Assembly (NCBI GenBank): GCA_028825055.1 | Contig: JAPKAW010000071.1 | Location: 1 to 8,327 of the forward strand | Direction of reading: 5' to 3' | Source of the DNA: Flavobacteriales bacterium | Lineage (GTDB): Bacteria > Bacteroidota > Bacteroidia > Flavobacteriales_D > Sanyastnellaceae | DNA length: 8,327 nt | Part shown: one piece after another, positions 1-8,070 of the stretch | Numbering within the stretch: the first letter of the stretch is position 1 | Layout of the letters: each line of letters starts with the position of its first letter | Translations under genes and position numbers: made by a program | Notes under the pieces: model-generated | What the model was told of the DNA's origin: nothing | Database searches by the model: none | Seen by the model: only the letters and a program-made list of their open reading frames with translations

Positions 1-1214
1 ACAAGGTCATTTGGATGGTCACCTTGATCCTCAGCTTGTGTTCGCTGCTAGCAGTATATAGTGCCATTTCGTCTTTGGCTTACAAAACCGATGGCAGTTC
101 ATTGCGATTCTTATTCAAGCAGGGAGTCATGCTCAGCATTGGCTGGGGAGTCATGCTACTCATACACAAAGTCAATTTTCGCTATTTCTCTCGAATATCC
201 CAGGTCCTCATTTGGGTGGCGGGAATCTTATTGATTTTAACCCTCATTTTCGGAGCTGATATCAACGAAGCCAAACGGTGGCTGCGCATCCCCTTTGTGG
301 GATTGACATTACAGACTTCAGATTTTGCAAAAGTTGTTTTGGTCACATTCGTGGCAAGAGAATTGACACAACGGCGCATGCAATTGCATGATTTCCGAAA
401 CGGTGTCATACCGATACTCATACCCATCGTGGTCATCTGCGGCTTGATATTACCCGCTGACTTTTCCACGGCTGCGATGCTCGCAATCGTGTGTGTCGGC
501 ATGCTCTTTATCGGTGGAATTCCATGGAGGCATCTGTTCCGTATTGCCGGTTTTGGTGTCATTGCCTTAGTAGTTTTGTTTGGAGTTGGAAAAACAGCTC
601 CCGAAGTCTTGCCTCGTTTTGGAACATGGGCTGGCCGGATTGAACGCTTCGCAGGCATTGACAAGGCAAAAGAAGGGGACGCCTTAGATTATCAGATTGA
701 ATTGGCTCAAGTCGCCATCAATCGAGGAGGCCTGCTGCCACATGGCCCAGGAACGGGAACGTCCCGCAATTTCCTTCCCCACCCCTATTCCGACATGATT
801 TTCGCGTTCATTATTGAGGAATGGGGCGCGATTATGGGCGGTTTAGGCCTGGTCATGCTGTACTTAATCCTCCTCTTTCGAACAATCCGGATATCCACGA
901 GATGTCCGAGGCATTTCGGAGGATTGCTGGCCATGGGGCTTGGGATTCTCCTTGTTTTTCAAGCCATGATCAATATGGCTGTCGCGGTGAGGCTCTTCCC
1001 CACCACTGGACAGCCACTGCCGTTAGTCTCATACGGAGGAACCTCCATGGTCTTTACGTGCTTGGCGATTGGAATGATTTTAGCAGTGAGTCGATCGGTC
1101 ACCGATCCAAAAGGTTGGGGAAAAACCAGCGATGCGATGGACGCCCGAGACCATGAACGCGGCATGGGCAATCGTTTTATCGAATCCGAAAAATCCGCCA
1201 CCAGTGAGCGCTAA
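1..1214 (+). CDS. ftsW: FtsW, septal peptidoglycan glycosyltransferase (SEDS family), 5'-truncated
   Basis: Polytopic inner-membrane SEDS polymerase that joins lipid II into glycan strands at the septum, working with a class B penicillin-binding protein. The reading frame is open from base 3, and the codons before the first in-window ATG (base 15) read K-V-I-W. This matches the (G)DKxIW segment that precedes the first membrane helix in Bacteroidota FtsW, so the true start is about ten codons upstream and the ATG at 15 is internal. Family signatures visible are KRWLRIPFVGLTLQTSDFAK (about bases 273-332), ADFSTA in the place of the usual xNFSTA, GGLLPHGPGTG, and LPHPYSDMIFAFIIEEWG. The Asp of the last motif (bases 792-794) aligns with the catalytic Asp of SEDS enzymes. 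PTTGQPLPLVSYGG follows near the last helices. The C-terminal 35 residues are hydrophilic and cytoplasmic. The stop overlaps the start of murG. Family assignment is secure; FtsW rather than RodA rests mainly on the cluster context. Confidence 0.96.
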   Translation, partial: KVIWMVTLILSLCSLLAVYSAISSLAYKTDGSSLRFLFKQGVMLSIGWGVMLLIHKVNFRYFSRISQVLIWVAGILLILTLIFGADINEAKRWLRIPFVGLTLQTSDFAKVVLVTFVARELTQRRMQLHDFRNGVIPILIPIVVICGLILPADFSTAAMLAIVCVGMLFIGGIPWRHLFRIAGFGVIALVVLFGVGKTAPEVLPRFGTWAGRIERFAGIDKAKEGDALDYQIELAQVAINRGGLLPHGPGTGTSRNFLPHPYSDMIFAFIIEEWGAIMGGLGLVMLYLILLFRTIRISTRCPRHFGGLLAMGLGILLVFQAMINMAVAVRLFPTTGQPLPLVSYGGTSMVFTCLAIGMILAVSRSVTDPKGWGKTSDAMDARDHERGMGNRFIESEKSATSER

Positions 1215-2349
1215 CACATCACTGAAACGAGTGGTTATTTCCGGAGGCGGAACCGGGGGACACATTCACCCAGCACTCGCCATTGCCGATGAAATTATCC
1301 GGAGACATCCCCAATGTGATATTCAATTTGTGGGGGCCATCGGACGGATGGAGATGGAAAAGGTCCCGCTTGCTGGCTATGCCATCACCGGTCTATGGAT
1401 TACGGGGATCGATCGAAACTGGAAAAGTCTTCGCAATTTGCTCTTTCCATTTAAATTGATTCACAGCTTGATTCACGCCAACGGCTTGATTCGAAAGTGG
1501 AAGCCCCAAATCGCAATTGGTGTCGGAGGGTTTGCCAGTGGACCATTGCTTCAAAGAGCCTCTGCTAAGAAAATTCCCACCCTCATTCAGGAACAAAATT
1601 CTTTTCCGGGAATCACGAATCGAATCCTTTCCAAAAGAGTCGACCGCATCTGCGCTGGGTTCCCAGGACTCGATCGCTGGTTTCCTGCAGACCGCATCCT
1701 TGAAACTGGAAATCCATTGCGGCGACGTGTTGCGGCTCTGGCAAACACCATGGCAGACGAGGAGTTGAACCGAGCACGCGTTCATTTTGGATTCGACGAA
1801 AATCGCCCATTGGTCTTTGTTATGGGGGGAAGTTTGGGTGCCCTTTCCATGAACAAAGCGGTGCAACACTTGTGTGAAGAACACGCCAGCGGCCTTCCTT
1901 TTAATGTCCTCTGGCAATGCGGCGGACGCTACGAAACCACCTGCAACGCGTGGTTAGATTCACAAACAACTGCGGCCTCAGCCCAGATTCGCTGCCACGG
2001 ATTCATTGACCGCATGGATTGGGCCTATGCCGCCGCTGATGTGATCGCAAGCCGCGCCGGCGCCATGTCCATTGCCGAACTGGCGTTGGTAGGAAAGCCT
2101 ACCATTTTGGTGCCCTCTCCCTTTGTCGCTGAAGACCATCAAACCCGCAATGCGGAATCCCTTAGCGAACGTGGAGGAGCCATTTTACTGAAGGACCAGC
2201 ATGTTGTCGAACAATTGGGAGATGCTTTAAAAAACCTTCTTGAAGACACGGAGAAAAGCCAGCTCATGTCAAAGTCAATACAAAAATCCGCTCGCCCAGA
2301 TGCCGCTGCCCGTGTTGTGGATGCCATTGAATCCCTCATTCAGTTGTGA
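1204..2349 (+). CDS. murG: MurG, UDP-GlcNAc:lipid I N-acetylglucosaminyltransferase
   Basis: Peripheral membrane GT-B glycosyltransferase that adds GlcNAc to lipid I to give lipid II on the cytoplasmic face. Numbered from GTG 1204 (381 residues), it shows the N-domain glycine loop GGGTGGHIHP (14-23), the second glycine loop GVGGFASGP (106-114), QEQN (129-132), the C-domain loop GGSLGA (208-213), SRAGAMSIAE (283-292) that contacts the sugar nucleotide, and EDHQTRNA (310-317). The frame stays open upstream, with ATGs at 1132 and 1153, but these would overlap ftsW by 83 or 62 bases and add a tail absent from MurG. GTG 1204 places VVISGGG at the usual distance from the N-terminus and leaves an 11-base overlap with ftsW. 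The start is inferred; ATG 1153 is the main alternative. No Shine-Dalgarno sequence is seen. murC follows after 9 bases. Confidence 0.95.
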   Translation: MSANTSLKRVVISGGGTGGHIHPALAIADEIIRRHPQCDIQFVGAIGRMEMEKVPLAGYAITGLWITGIDRNWKSLRNLLFPFKLIHSLIHANGLIRKWKPQIAIGVGGFASGPLLQRASAKKIPTLIQEQNSFPGITNRILSKRVDRICAGFPGLDRWFPADRILETGNPLRRRVAALANTMADEELNRARVHFGFDENRPLVFVMGGSLGALSMNKAVQHLCEEHASGLPFNVLWQCGGRYETTCNAWLDSQTTAASAQIRCHGFIDRMDWAYAAADVIASRAGAMSIAELALVGKPTILVPSPFVAEDHQTRNAESLSERGGAILLKDQHVVEQLGDALKNLLEDTEKSQLMSKSIQKSARPDAAARVVDAIESLIQL

Positions 2350-2358
2350 CTTTGTGCT

Positions 2359-3774
2359 ATGCAATTGAATTCAATTTCCACCGCGTATTTCATCGGCATC
2401 GGAGGCATCGGAATGAGCGCTCTCGCACGCTACTTGAAGCGCAAGCACGCAATCCGTGTAGCTGGATATGATCGCGTTCCATCGGATGTAACCGCTGCCT
2501 TGGAAGCCGAAGGCATCGAAGTCTATCATGACAAGAACGTTGTGCCCGCTTCCATCGCTGCGCTTCCGCCAGAATCAATTTTAGTGATCCGTACGCCTGC
2601 AGTTTCCTTGGATCACCCACATCACCTAGCCTTTGAGGAGCGAGGAGTCCGTATCATCAAGCGCAGCGAACTGCTCGGACACATTGCACAGGAAACCCCC
2701 ACCCTTGCCGTTGCTGGCACCCACGGGAAAACCACCACGACTGCCATGCTCGCCCATTTGCTGGACGGCTGTCCAGGCAAATGCAATGCCTTTCTTGGGG
2801 GTATCGCCACGGGGATTGAATCCAATCTGTACTTGCATAACGACGCTCTTTGGACCGTTGTAGAGGCGGACGAATTTGACCGCAGTTTTCTTCATCTACA
2901 CCCCGAACATGCCGTGATCACCAGCTTAGACCCTGACCACCTCGATGTGTATGGCAGTGAAAAGGCCTTCCAAGAAGCCTTTCTCTCGTTCTCCCGCCAA
3001 GTCAATCAAGGATGTCTGATTCACGCTGATGTGGATTGGGTTGGCGAAGAAAATGAACGCTACGGCATTGCCTCCAACCGAGAAGACGCCGCACACTTAG
3101 CCTATGCTGCTGTGGCTCCTCGCGTCGACCAAGGAGTCTGGACAGCGGACGTCAAATTGGGCACTGAATGGGTGGAAGGCGTGACCTTTCCAATGCCCGG
3201 TCTTCATAACGTATCCAATGCTTTAGCAGCACTCGCTTTAGCACATCGAGCAGAGGCACCGATGGACATTTGCTTGCAACGGCTAAAAACGTTCAAGGGA
3301 ATCAACCGGCGATTTACCTATCACATTCGAGAAGAGTTTGGCGTATACATTGATGATTATGCGCACCATCCTTCAGAATTGAACGCAGCCATTGAGGCTG
3401 CCCGGGCGCAGCATCCAGGCAAAGAAATAACGGGGATTTTTCAACCCCACCTCTTCACCAGAACACGCGATCACCTGATCGAATTTGGAGCAGTTTTGAG
3501 TCAATTGGATTGCGTGATATTGCTTCCTATTTATGCGGCAAGGGAACAGCCAATTCCGGGAATCGATTCACAAAGGCTGTTTGAAAACATCCCGAACCCC
3601 TCCAAACATCTCATCGATTCCGAACGGATATTCGATTGCTTGAAAGCGCATCCACCTGAAGTGCTGATGACATTGGGAGCCGGAGACATCGACCGGAGTG
3701 TAATCCCAGTGAAACAGTGGCTTATGGAGGATGGGAATCGATTCAAAAAAACAAAGACAACGCCCTCTCCATGA
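2359..3774 (+). CDS. murC: MurC, UDP-N-acetylmuramate--L-alanine ligase
   Basis: Cytoplasmic ATP-dependent Mur ligase that adds L-Ala to UDP-MurNAc, the first peptide-stem step. The three Mur-ligase domains are visible in 471 residues. The N-terminal Rossmann-like UDP-binding domain has GIGGIGMS (13-20). The central ATPase domain has the P-loop GTHGKTTTT (120-128), EADEFDRSF (169-177), DPDHLDVYG (191-199) and GLHNVSNA (281-288). The C-terminal domain begins near the conserved RRF (317-319) and carries DDYAHHP (332-338). FIGIGGIGMSALA together with the DDYAHHP block identifies MurC rather than MurD, E or F. The stand-alone paralogue Mpl is less likely given the position in the dcw cluster. The start at 2359 is the first ATG after the murG stop and puts the glycine motif at a normal distance. 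The end overlaps ftsQ as ATGA. No murB or ddl follows, unlike in E. coli. Confidence 0.96.
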   Translation: MQLNSISTAYFIGIGGIGMSALARYLKRKHAIRVAGYDRVPSDVTAALEAEGIEVYHDKNVVPASIAALPPESILVIRTPAVSLDHPHHLAFEERGVRIIKRSELLGHIAQETPTLAVAGTHGKTTTTAMLAHLLDGCPGKCNAFLGGIATGIESNLYLHNDALWTVVEADEFDRSFLHLHPEHAVITSLDPDHLDVYGSEKAFQEAFLSFSRQVNQGCLIHADVDWVGEENERYGIASNREDAAHLAYAAVAPRVDQGVWTADVKLGTEWVEGVTFPMPGLHNVSNALAALALAHRAEAPMDICLQRLKTFKGINRRFTYHIREEFGVYIDDYAHHPSELNAAIEAARAQHPGKEITGIFQPHLFTRTRDHLIEFGAVLSQLDCVILLPIYAAREQPIPGIDSQRLFENIPNPSKHLIDSERIFDCLKAHPPEVLMTLGAGDIDRSVIPVKQWLMEDGNRFKKTKTTPSP

Positions 3775-4502
3775 TCCAACGCCTCCTGCCCATCGCTATG
3801 TCCGTCGTCCTTTTAGGGACCACCGGAACATTGGTTGGGTTTGCGTTACACGCGGAGAAGGAAATAATCTACGTCGGATTGGAGGTTGATGTCAAAGAAA
3901 TCAAAGGCATGTTCTTTGTCGATGCTGCGGGTGTCCGCGATGCCATTCTTGCGCACGATAGCATCCAAGGCTCTTGGGTTGAATCCGTATCACTCCAGCA
4001 AGTGGACGCTTGGATCCACTCCATTCCAGCTGTGGATAACGTCGAAATCTATCCCGGACTTGACCGAATTTTACACGTTCGCGTTTCACAAAAAGAACCG
4101 GTTGCTCGTTTACACACCGGCCCGAATCAACCCGACTCCTATATCGACACGAACGGAGAATCCCTGCCCTTGTCTCCCTATTTTACTGCGCGGGTGCCCA
4201 TTATCCATGCGAAATCTCTGGAACACGCATCCGAGGCCTTTTCATTGATTCAATCCACCCGCAAAGCCCCCCTTTGGTCAGCCTTTATTGATCAAGTTCT
4301 AGTGAAAGAAGATGGAGGGCTGGAAATCATTGCACGGATAGGAGGAGCACGAATTGCATTGGGAGACACGTCCCACCTGGATTCAAAATTGAACAATCTA
4401 TTGACCTTCTACCGAGAGCAAATCCGCAGAGGCAATCTGAACGAATACCAACTCATCAACTTGTCCTTTGCAGGTCAAGTTGTGGCTCAACGCTATTACT
4501 AA
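3771..4502 (+). CDS. ftsQ: FtsQ/DivIB-type cell division protein
   Basis: Bitopic divisome protein that in other bacteria links the early ring to the FtsL/FtsB and septal synthase complex. With the start at ATG 3771 (243 residues) it has a very short cytoplasmic end (MIQR) and one membrane helix at about 5-26. A POTRA-like region follows at roughly 30-115 and ends in the family-typical KEPVARL (108-114). The beta-domain begins with YIDTNGESLPLS (124-135) followed by ARVPI, a pattern shared by Bacteroidota FtsQ. An in-frame ATG at 3717 exists inside murC, but using it would put 18 hydrophilic residues before the helix and overlap murC by 58 bases. The ATGA arrangement with the murC stop is the more natural start and suggests translational coupling. 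FtsQ sequences diverge widely, so the assignment rests on topology, the two motifs and position between murC and ftsA. Confidence 0.9.
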   Translation: MIQRLLPIAMSVVLLGTTGTLVGFALHAEKEIIYVGLEVDVKEIKGMFFVDAAGVRDAILAHDSIQGSWVESVSLQQVDAWIHSIPAVDNVEIYPGLDRILHVRVSQKEPVARLHTGPNQPDSYIDTNGESLPLSPYFTARVPIIHAKSLEHASEAFSLIQSTRKAPLWSAFIDQVLVKEDGGLEIIARIGGARIALGDTSHLDSKLNNLLTFYREQIRRGNLNEYQLINLSFAGQVVAQRYY

Positions 4503-4524
4503 GTCAACGCAATTCACCCATACT

Positions 4525-5814
4525 ATGGAAATGGATCAACAAGCCCACAACGACGAATTGGTCGTCGGACTCGATATAGGAACAACCAAAATTGCTTGTT
4601 TTGTCGGCCGTAGAAACGACCATGGAAAAATTGAAATCCTTGGCTACGGTAAAAGCGACTCCGTTGGTGTGTCACGAGGAGTGGTCGCCAACATCGAACG
4701 CACTGTCGAATCAATCCGTAAGGCCATCGATGAAGCGGAACGCACTTCTGGCGTCGCCATTGAAGTGGTCAACGTAGGCATTGCTGGACAGCACATCAAG
4801 AGCCAGCAAACACGAGGACAACGTACCCGCGATGACTTGGAGTCTGAAATTAGCAACGAGGACATCCAGGCACTGATTCAGGACATGTACAAGCAAGTCA
4901 TGCAGCCTGGCGAAGAGATCTTACACGTTTTACCACAAGAGTATACCGTCGATAACGAGCAGGGCATCAAAGAGCCTGTTGGAATGAGCGGCATCCGATT
5001 GGAAGCCAACTTTCACCTCATCATCGGCCAGATTGCTGCCATTCGCAACATCTATCGCTGCATTCAAAAGGCTAACCTGACGGTGGACCAATTGATTTTG
5101 GAGCCCTTGGCTTCATCAGCAGCCGTTTTGAGCGATGAAGAAAAAGAGGCCGGAGTTGCCTTGGTCGATATTGGTGGAGGAACGACCGATATTGCCATTT
5201 TTCAAGACGGAATTATCCGTCACACCGCGGTTATACCATTTGGAGGCAACGTGTTGACTGAAGACATTCGCCAAGGATGCTTGATCATGAAGAAACAGGC
5301 GGAACAACTCAAACAACGCTTTGGATCTGCCATTTCAACTGAAATGAAAGACAATGAAATCGTATGTATTCCGGGGTTACAAGGCCGAAATGCACGAGAG
5401 ATCAGCCTGAAAAACCTTGCTGCGATCATCGAAGCACGCATGACTGAAATCATCGAGCACGTGCACTTTGAAATCCGAAACTCTGGTTTTTCTGATCAGT
5501 TAATTGGCGGAGTCGTCTTGACCGGTGGCGGTTCGCAGTTGCGTCACGTCACTCAACTTTTTCAGTACGTAACAGGGTTGGACTGTCGCGTCGGCTATCC
5601 TAGTGAACATCTCGCCGAAGCTCCTGATGCGCAAGCCACTGCTCCTAGTTTCGCAACAGGAGTTGGTCTCGTCATCAAAGGATACGATCGCTTAGCGCCT
5701 AAAAGCGACTCAATAAAGGCCGACGATATTCGAAAGGATGCAGAAAAGTCTCAACACATGCGGCTTATTGACAAGCTCAAGAACTACTTCGTCGAAGAAG
5801 AAGAGGAAGACTGA
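4525..5814 (+). CDS. ftsA: FtsA, actin-like membrane anchor of the Z-ring
   Basis: Actin-fold ATPase that polymerises under the membrane, binds the C-terminal peptide of FtsZ and recruits later divisome proteins. In 429 residues it shows the phosphate-1 loop GLDIGTTK (15-22), the FtsA-specific 1C insertion region after VSRGVVANIERT, the phosphate-2 loop VDIGGGTTD (214-222), the adenosine motif GGVVLTGGGSQL (328-339) and SFATGVGLV (375-383). The last 18 residues, MRLIDKLKNYF then V-E-E-E-E-E-D (412-429), fit a short amphipathic membrane-targeting helix followed by an acidic tail. The start at 4525 lies 22 bases after the ftsQ stop. ATG 4531 is two codons later and equally possible, and the open frame back to 4468 overlaps ftsQ and is unlikely. 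The leader has no purine-rich ribosome site. Length is close to the usual 420 or so. Confidence 0.96.
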   Translation: MEMDQQAHNDELVVGLDIGTTKIACFVGRRNDHGKIEILGYGKSDSVGVSRGVVANIERTVESIRKAIDEAERTSGVAIEVVNVGIAGQHIKSQQTRGQRTRDDLESEISNEDIQALIQDMYKQVMQPGEEILHVLPQEYTVDNEQGIKEPVGMSGIRLEANFHLIIGQIAAIRNIYRCIQKANLTVDQLILEPLASSAAVLSDEEKEAGVALVDIGGGTTDIAIFQDGIIRHTAVIPFGGNVLTEDIRQGCLIMKKQAEQLKQRFGSAISTEMKDNEIVCIPGLQGRNAREISLKNLAAIIEARMTEIIEHVHFEIRNSGFSDQLIGGVVLTGGGSQLRHVTQLFQYVTGLDCRVGYPSEHLAEAPDAQATAPSFATGVGLVIKGYDRLAPKSDSIKADDIRKDAEKSQHMRLIDKLKNYFVEEEEED

Positions 5815-5860
5815 ATCCTACCTCCATTAAAGAACATCTCATTCCCTGAATTCTCCATTC
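5815..5860 (+). promoter_or_regulatory. ftsA-ftsZ intergenic leader, pyrimidine-rich, no Shine-Dalgarno
   Basis: This 46-base gap is rich in A, T and C with repeated ATTC/ATTCC words and contains no AGGAGG-like element. AATTC at 5849-5853 sits 7 bases before the ftsZ ATG. A similar AATTC stands 9 bases before the ftsA ATG (4511-4515) and 6 bases before the lipoprotein ATG (8175-8179). I see no TAnnTTTG promoter box here, so ftsZ is probably translated from the upstream transcript. Bacteroidota commonly do without Shine-Dalgarno pairing. Any role for the AATTC word is inference. Confidence 0.35.
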
Positions 5861-7609
5861 ATGAACGATTACAACAATCCACCAGATTCAAAGGCCATTT
5901 CACATGCCCCTATCAAAGTCATTGGCGTAGGAGGAGGCGGATCAAATGCCGTTAACACGATGTACAACCGCGGCATAACCGGGGTCGATTTCATCGTTTG
6001 CAATACCGATGCACAGGCTTTGGACGCCAGTCCAGTACCCGTTAAAATCCAATTGGGCGCTACCCTCACTCGAGGACAAGGCGCCGGTTCATTGCCTGAA
6101 GTTGGACGCAATGCCGCCATCGAGTCCTTAGACGACGTGAAGGAATTAATCGGTGAAGACACCAGCATGGTCTTCATCACAGCAGGAATGGGCGGAGGCA
6201 CTGGAACTGGAGCAGCTCCTGTGATCGCGCAGGCTGCACGTGAAATGAACATTCTTACTGTCGGTATTGTGACCATCCCCTTTCTTTTTGAAGGAAGACG
6301 AAGAACAGACCAAGCCAACAAAGGTCTCGCTGAAATGCGCGAGGCCGTGGACACCTTGCTCATCATACGCAATGACAAATTGCGGGAATTGTACGGCAAC
6401 CTGACCATCCGAAAAGCTTTTGCCAACGCCGACGAAATCTTGTGCACCGCAGCCAAAGGCATCGCGGAAGTGATCACATTGACTGGAGAAATCAATGTGG
6501 ACATGAACGATGTCAACACCGTTATGCGCAACTCCGGTCGTGCCATCATGGGGTCCGGCGTGGCCTCAGGAGAAGGGCGCGCGAGCAAAGCAGTAAGCGA
6601 AGCACTTGAATCACCACTACTCAATGACTGCGACATTACGGGAGCCAACTTCGTCTTGCTCAATATCACATTCGGAACAGAGGAAATCTTGATGGATGAG
6701 ATTATGGAAATCACAGACATCATTCAAGATTCAGCGGGGCAATCAGCTGAGGTAATCTGGGGATATGGAGTGGATGCTTCGCTTGAAGATGACCTCTGTG
6801 TCACAGTGATTGCAACAGGCTTTAAAGGACAAGACTTGGATGGCTCAAGGCGCGTCGCCGCTCCCAAAAAGATCATGTTATTGGATGAAGAACGAGAAGT
6901 CAAAACCGCCGTTCAACCTGTGCAACAGCAAGAGCCGGAGGCTCGTGAGCCCTATCTCCGTTCAACTGAACAAACAACACAAGTCCCGTCCATTGAAGAA
7001 GCCGGCACGTTCAATTTCGTTGGTGTTGAAGACAATGGAGCTAAAACCGACGAAGACGATTCAGGATTGCATTTTCAATTGATCAAGAAAGAGGAAGACA
7101 CAGAGGACACTGCCCCATCGATTGCTCCGAACCCAGGAAGCGACACGCCTGAAATCACCGTCTACACCTTGGACAGTGATCCATTGCCATTAACCTCCGA
7201 CGTTCCCGACTTGGATGGAATCAACTTTCAGGAGAAGCCCGAGCCGGTCAAAGCTCCTGAAAAATTAACGACTCCTCCCCTTTCTTTTACAGGCATTTCC
7301 CGTGAAAAAGAGGACCCAAAGCCTAGCGTAACACCTTCCTATACAGCACCCGCTGATGCTGCTAAGACCCATGTCAACCGAACGCAACGCATTCAACAAT
7401 ACACGAGGAAATTAAAAACTCCTGGGGGCCTCGCAGACTTGGAAGCTGAACCAGCATTCAAGCGGCGTCATGTCGTATTGGATGATGTGGATCATTCTTC
7501 GACATCTAAAGTAAGTCGATTCAATCTCAGCGAAGCCATCGATGAAGAGGGCGAAAGCCACATCGAATTGCGCAACGACAATCCATTTCTACACGACAAC
7601 GTCGATTGA
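5861..7609 (+). CDS. ftsZ: FtsZ, tubulin-like division GTPase with long C-terminal region
   Basis: GTPase that polymerises into the Z-ring at midcell. In the globular core (about 15-325 of 582 residues) are the nucleotide-binding GVGGGGSNAVN (22-32), NTDAQAL (48-54), the tubulin signature GMGGGTGTGAAP (109-120), and the T7 synergy loop NVDMNDV (212-218), whose D214 and D217 correspond to the two catalytic Asp residues. The core ends around ATGFKG (near 321). A low-complexity linker rich in E, D, P, T and S runs from about 330 to 500. A basic, ordered-looking block from R507 (RTQRIQQYTRKLK), including EPAFKRR (530-536) and SRFNLSE, leads to the terminal peptide NPFLHDNVD (574-582), the presumed FtsA-binding end. 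At 582 residues it is much longer than E. coli FtsZ (383), but long forms are usual in Bacteroidota. The start at 5861 is the only sensible ATG before the core. Confidence 0.98.
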   Translation: MNDYNNPPDSKAISHAPIKVIGVGGGGSNAVNTMYNRGITGVDFIVCNTDAQALDASPVPVKIQLGATLTRGQGAGSLPEVGRNAAIESLDDVKELIGEDTSMVFITAGMGGGTGTGAAPVIAQAAREMNILTVGIVTIPFLFEGRRRTDQANKGLAEMREAVDTLLIIRNDKLRELYGNLTIRKAFANADEILCTAAKGIAEVITLTGEINVDMNDVNTVMRNSGRAIMGSGVASGEGRASKAVSEALESPLLNDCDITGANFVLLNITFGTEEILMDEIMEITDIIQDSAGQSAEVIWGYGVDASLEDDLCVTVIATGFKGQDLDGSRRVAAPKKIMLLDEEREVKTAVQPVQQQEPEAREPYLRSTEQTTQVPSIEEAGTFNFVGVEDNGAKTDEDDSGLHFQLIKKEEDTEDTAPSIAPNPGSDTPEITVYTLDSDPLPLTSDVPDLDGINFQEKPEPVKAPEKLTTPPLSFTGISREKEDPKPSVTPSYTAPADAAKTHVNRTQRIQQYTRKLKTPGGLADLEAEPAFKRRHVVLDDVDHSSTSKVSRFNLSEAIDEEGESHIELRNDNPFLHDNVD

Positions 7610-7611
7610 TC

Positions 7612-8070
7612 ATGTCTCTATACACAACCATATCTGACGGCATCAAAGAAGCCATGCGGGCCAAAGACAAGGAACGTCTATCTGCACTTCGAGACGTCAA
7701 GAGTAAGCTTATGCTCGAAGCCACCAAAACGGGTGTTGACGGCGATGCGATTGAAGATGTCAAAGCCATGGCCATCTTGAACAAATTGTACAAGCAGCGC
7801 ACCGAAACCGCGACCTTATATGCGGAACAAGGAAGGCCTGATCTCGAAGCAGAAGAAAGAGCACAAGCCGCCGTTATTGAAGCGTATCTGCCCAAGCAAC
7901 TCAGTGAAGAAGAAATTGAGCAACGCGTCAAAACCATCCTCGCTGAAGTGGGAGCTACATCCATGGCGGATATGGGGCGAGCGATGGGAGCTGCGAGTGC
8001 TGCCATGTCAGGACAGGCCGACGGGAAAATCATTTCTCGCTTCGTCAAAGCTGCTCTCCAAAACAACTAA
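7612..8070 (+). CDS. yqeY: GatB/YqeY domain protein
   Basis: Small cytoplasmic helical protein of 152 residues, the stand-alone form of the YqeY domain that is also the C-terminal tRNA-recognising part of GatB and GatE amidotransferase subunits. Its own cellular role is not established; a link to tRNA or amidotransferase function is inferred from the shared fold. Family signatures include AMRAKDKERLSALR (14-27), the LYKQRTETATLY segment, the YLPKQLSEEE motif (92-101), and the C-terminal AMGAASAAMSGQADGKIISRFVKAAL, with GK at 138-139. The ATG at 7612, 2 bases after the ftsZ stop, gives the normal MSL N-terminus; a TTG at 7606 would add two codons and overlap ftsZ. The tight spacing implies co-transcription with ftsZ, a neighbourhood commonly seen in Bacteroidota. 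It is probably the last gene of the unit. Confidence 0.94.
   Translation: MSLYTTISDGIKEAMRAKDKERLSALRDVKSKLMLEATKTGVDGDAIEDVKAMAILNKLYKQRTETATLYAEQGRPDLEAEERAQAAVIEAYLPKQLSEEEIEQRVKTILAEVGATSMADMGRAMGAASAAMSGQADGKIISRFVKAALQNN

Noticed and set aside
182..664. Open frame on the - strand inside ftsW
   Set aside because: It is an antisense shadow of a hydrophobic membrane protein gene; the Met/Lys/Thr-rich product has no domain character.
1393..1917. Open frame on the - strand inside murG
   Set aside because: It is opposite the conserved MurG motifs and shows no recognisable family, signal or leader.
5646..5653. TAGTTTCG inside ftsA as a possible internal promoter for ftsZ
   Set aside because: It resembles TAnnTTTG, but there is no TTG at the right distance upstream, and the bases encode the conserved PSFATG stretch of FtsA, which explains them.
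5869..6723. Long open frame (284 codons) on the - strand inside ftsZ
   Set aside because: It lies fully opposite the conserved FtsZ core. Its translation is Ser/Met/Ala/Pro-rich without domain features, as expected from the antisense of a codon-biased gene.
7527..8066. Open frame on the - strand opposite yqeY and the ftsZ end
   Set aside because: The coding strand has a convincing YqeY protein. The antisense product is a low-complexity Ser/Ala/Arg mixture spanning two real genes.
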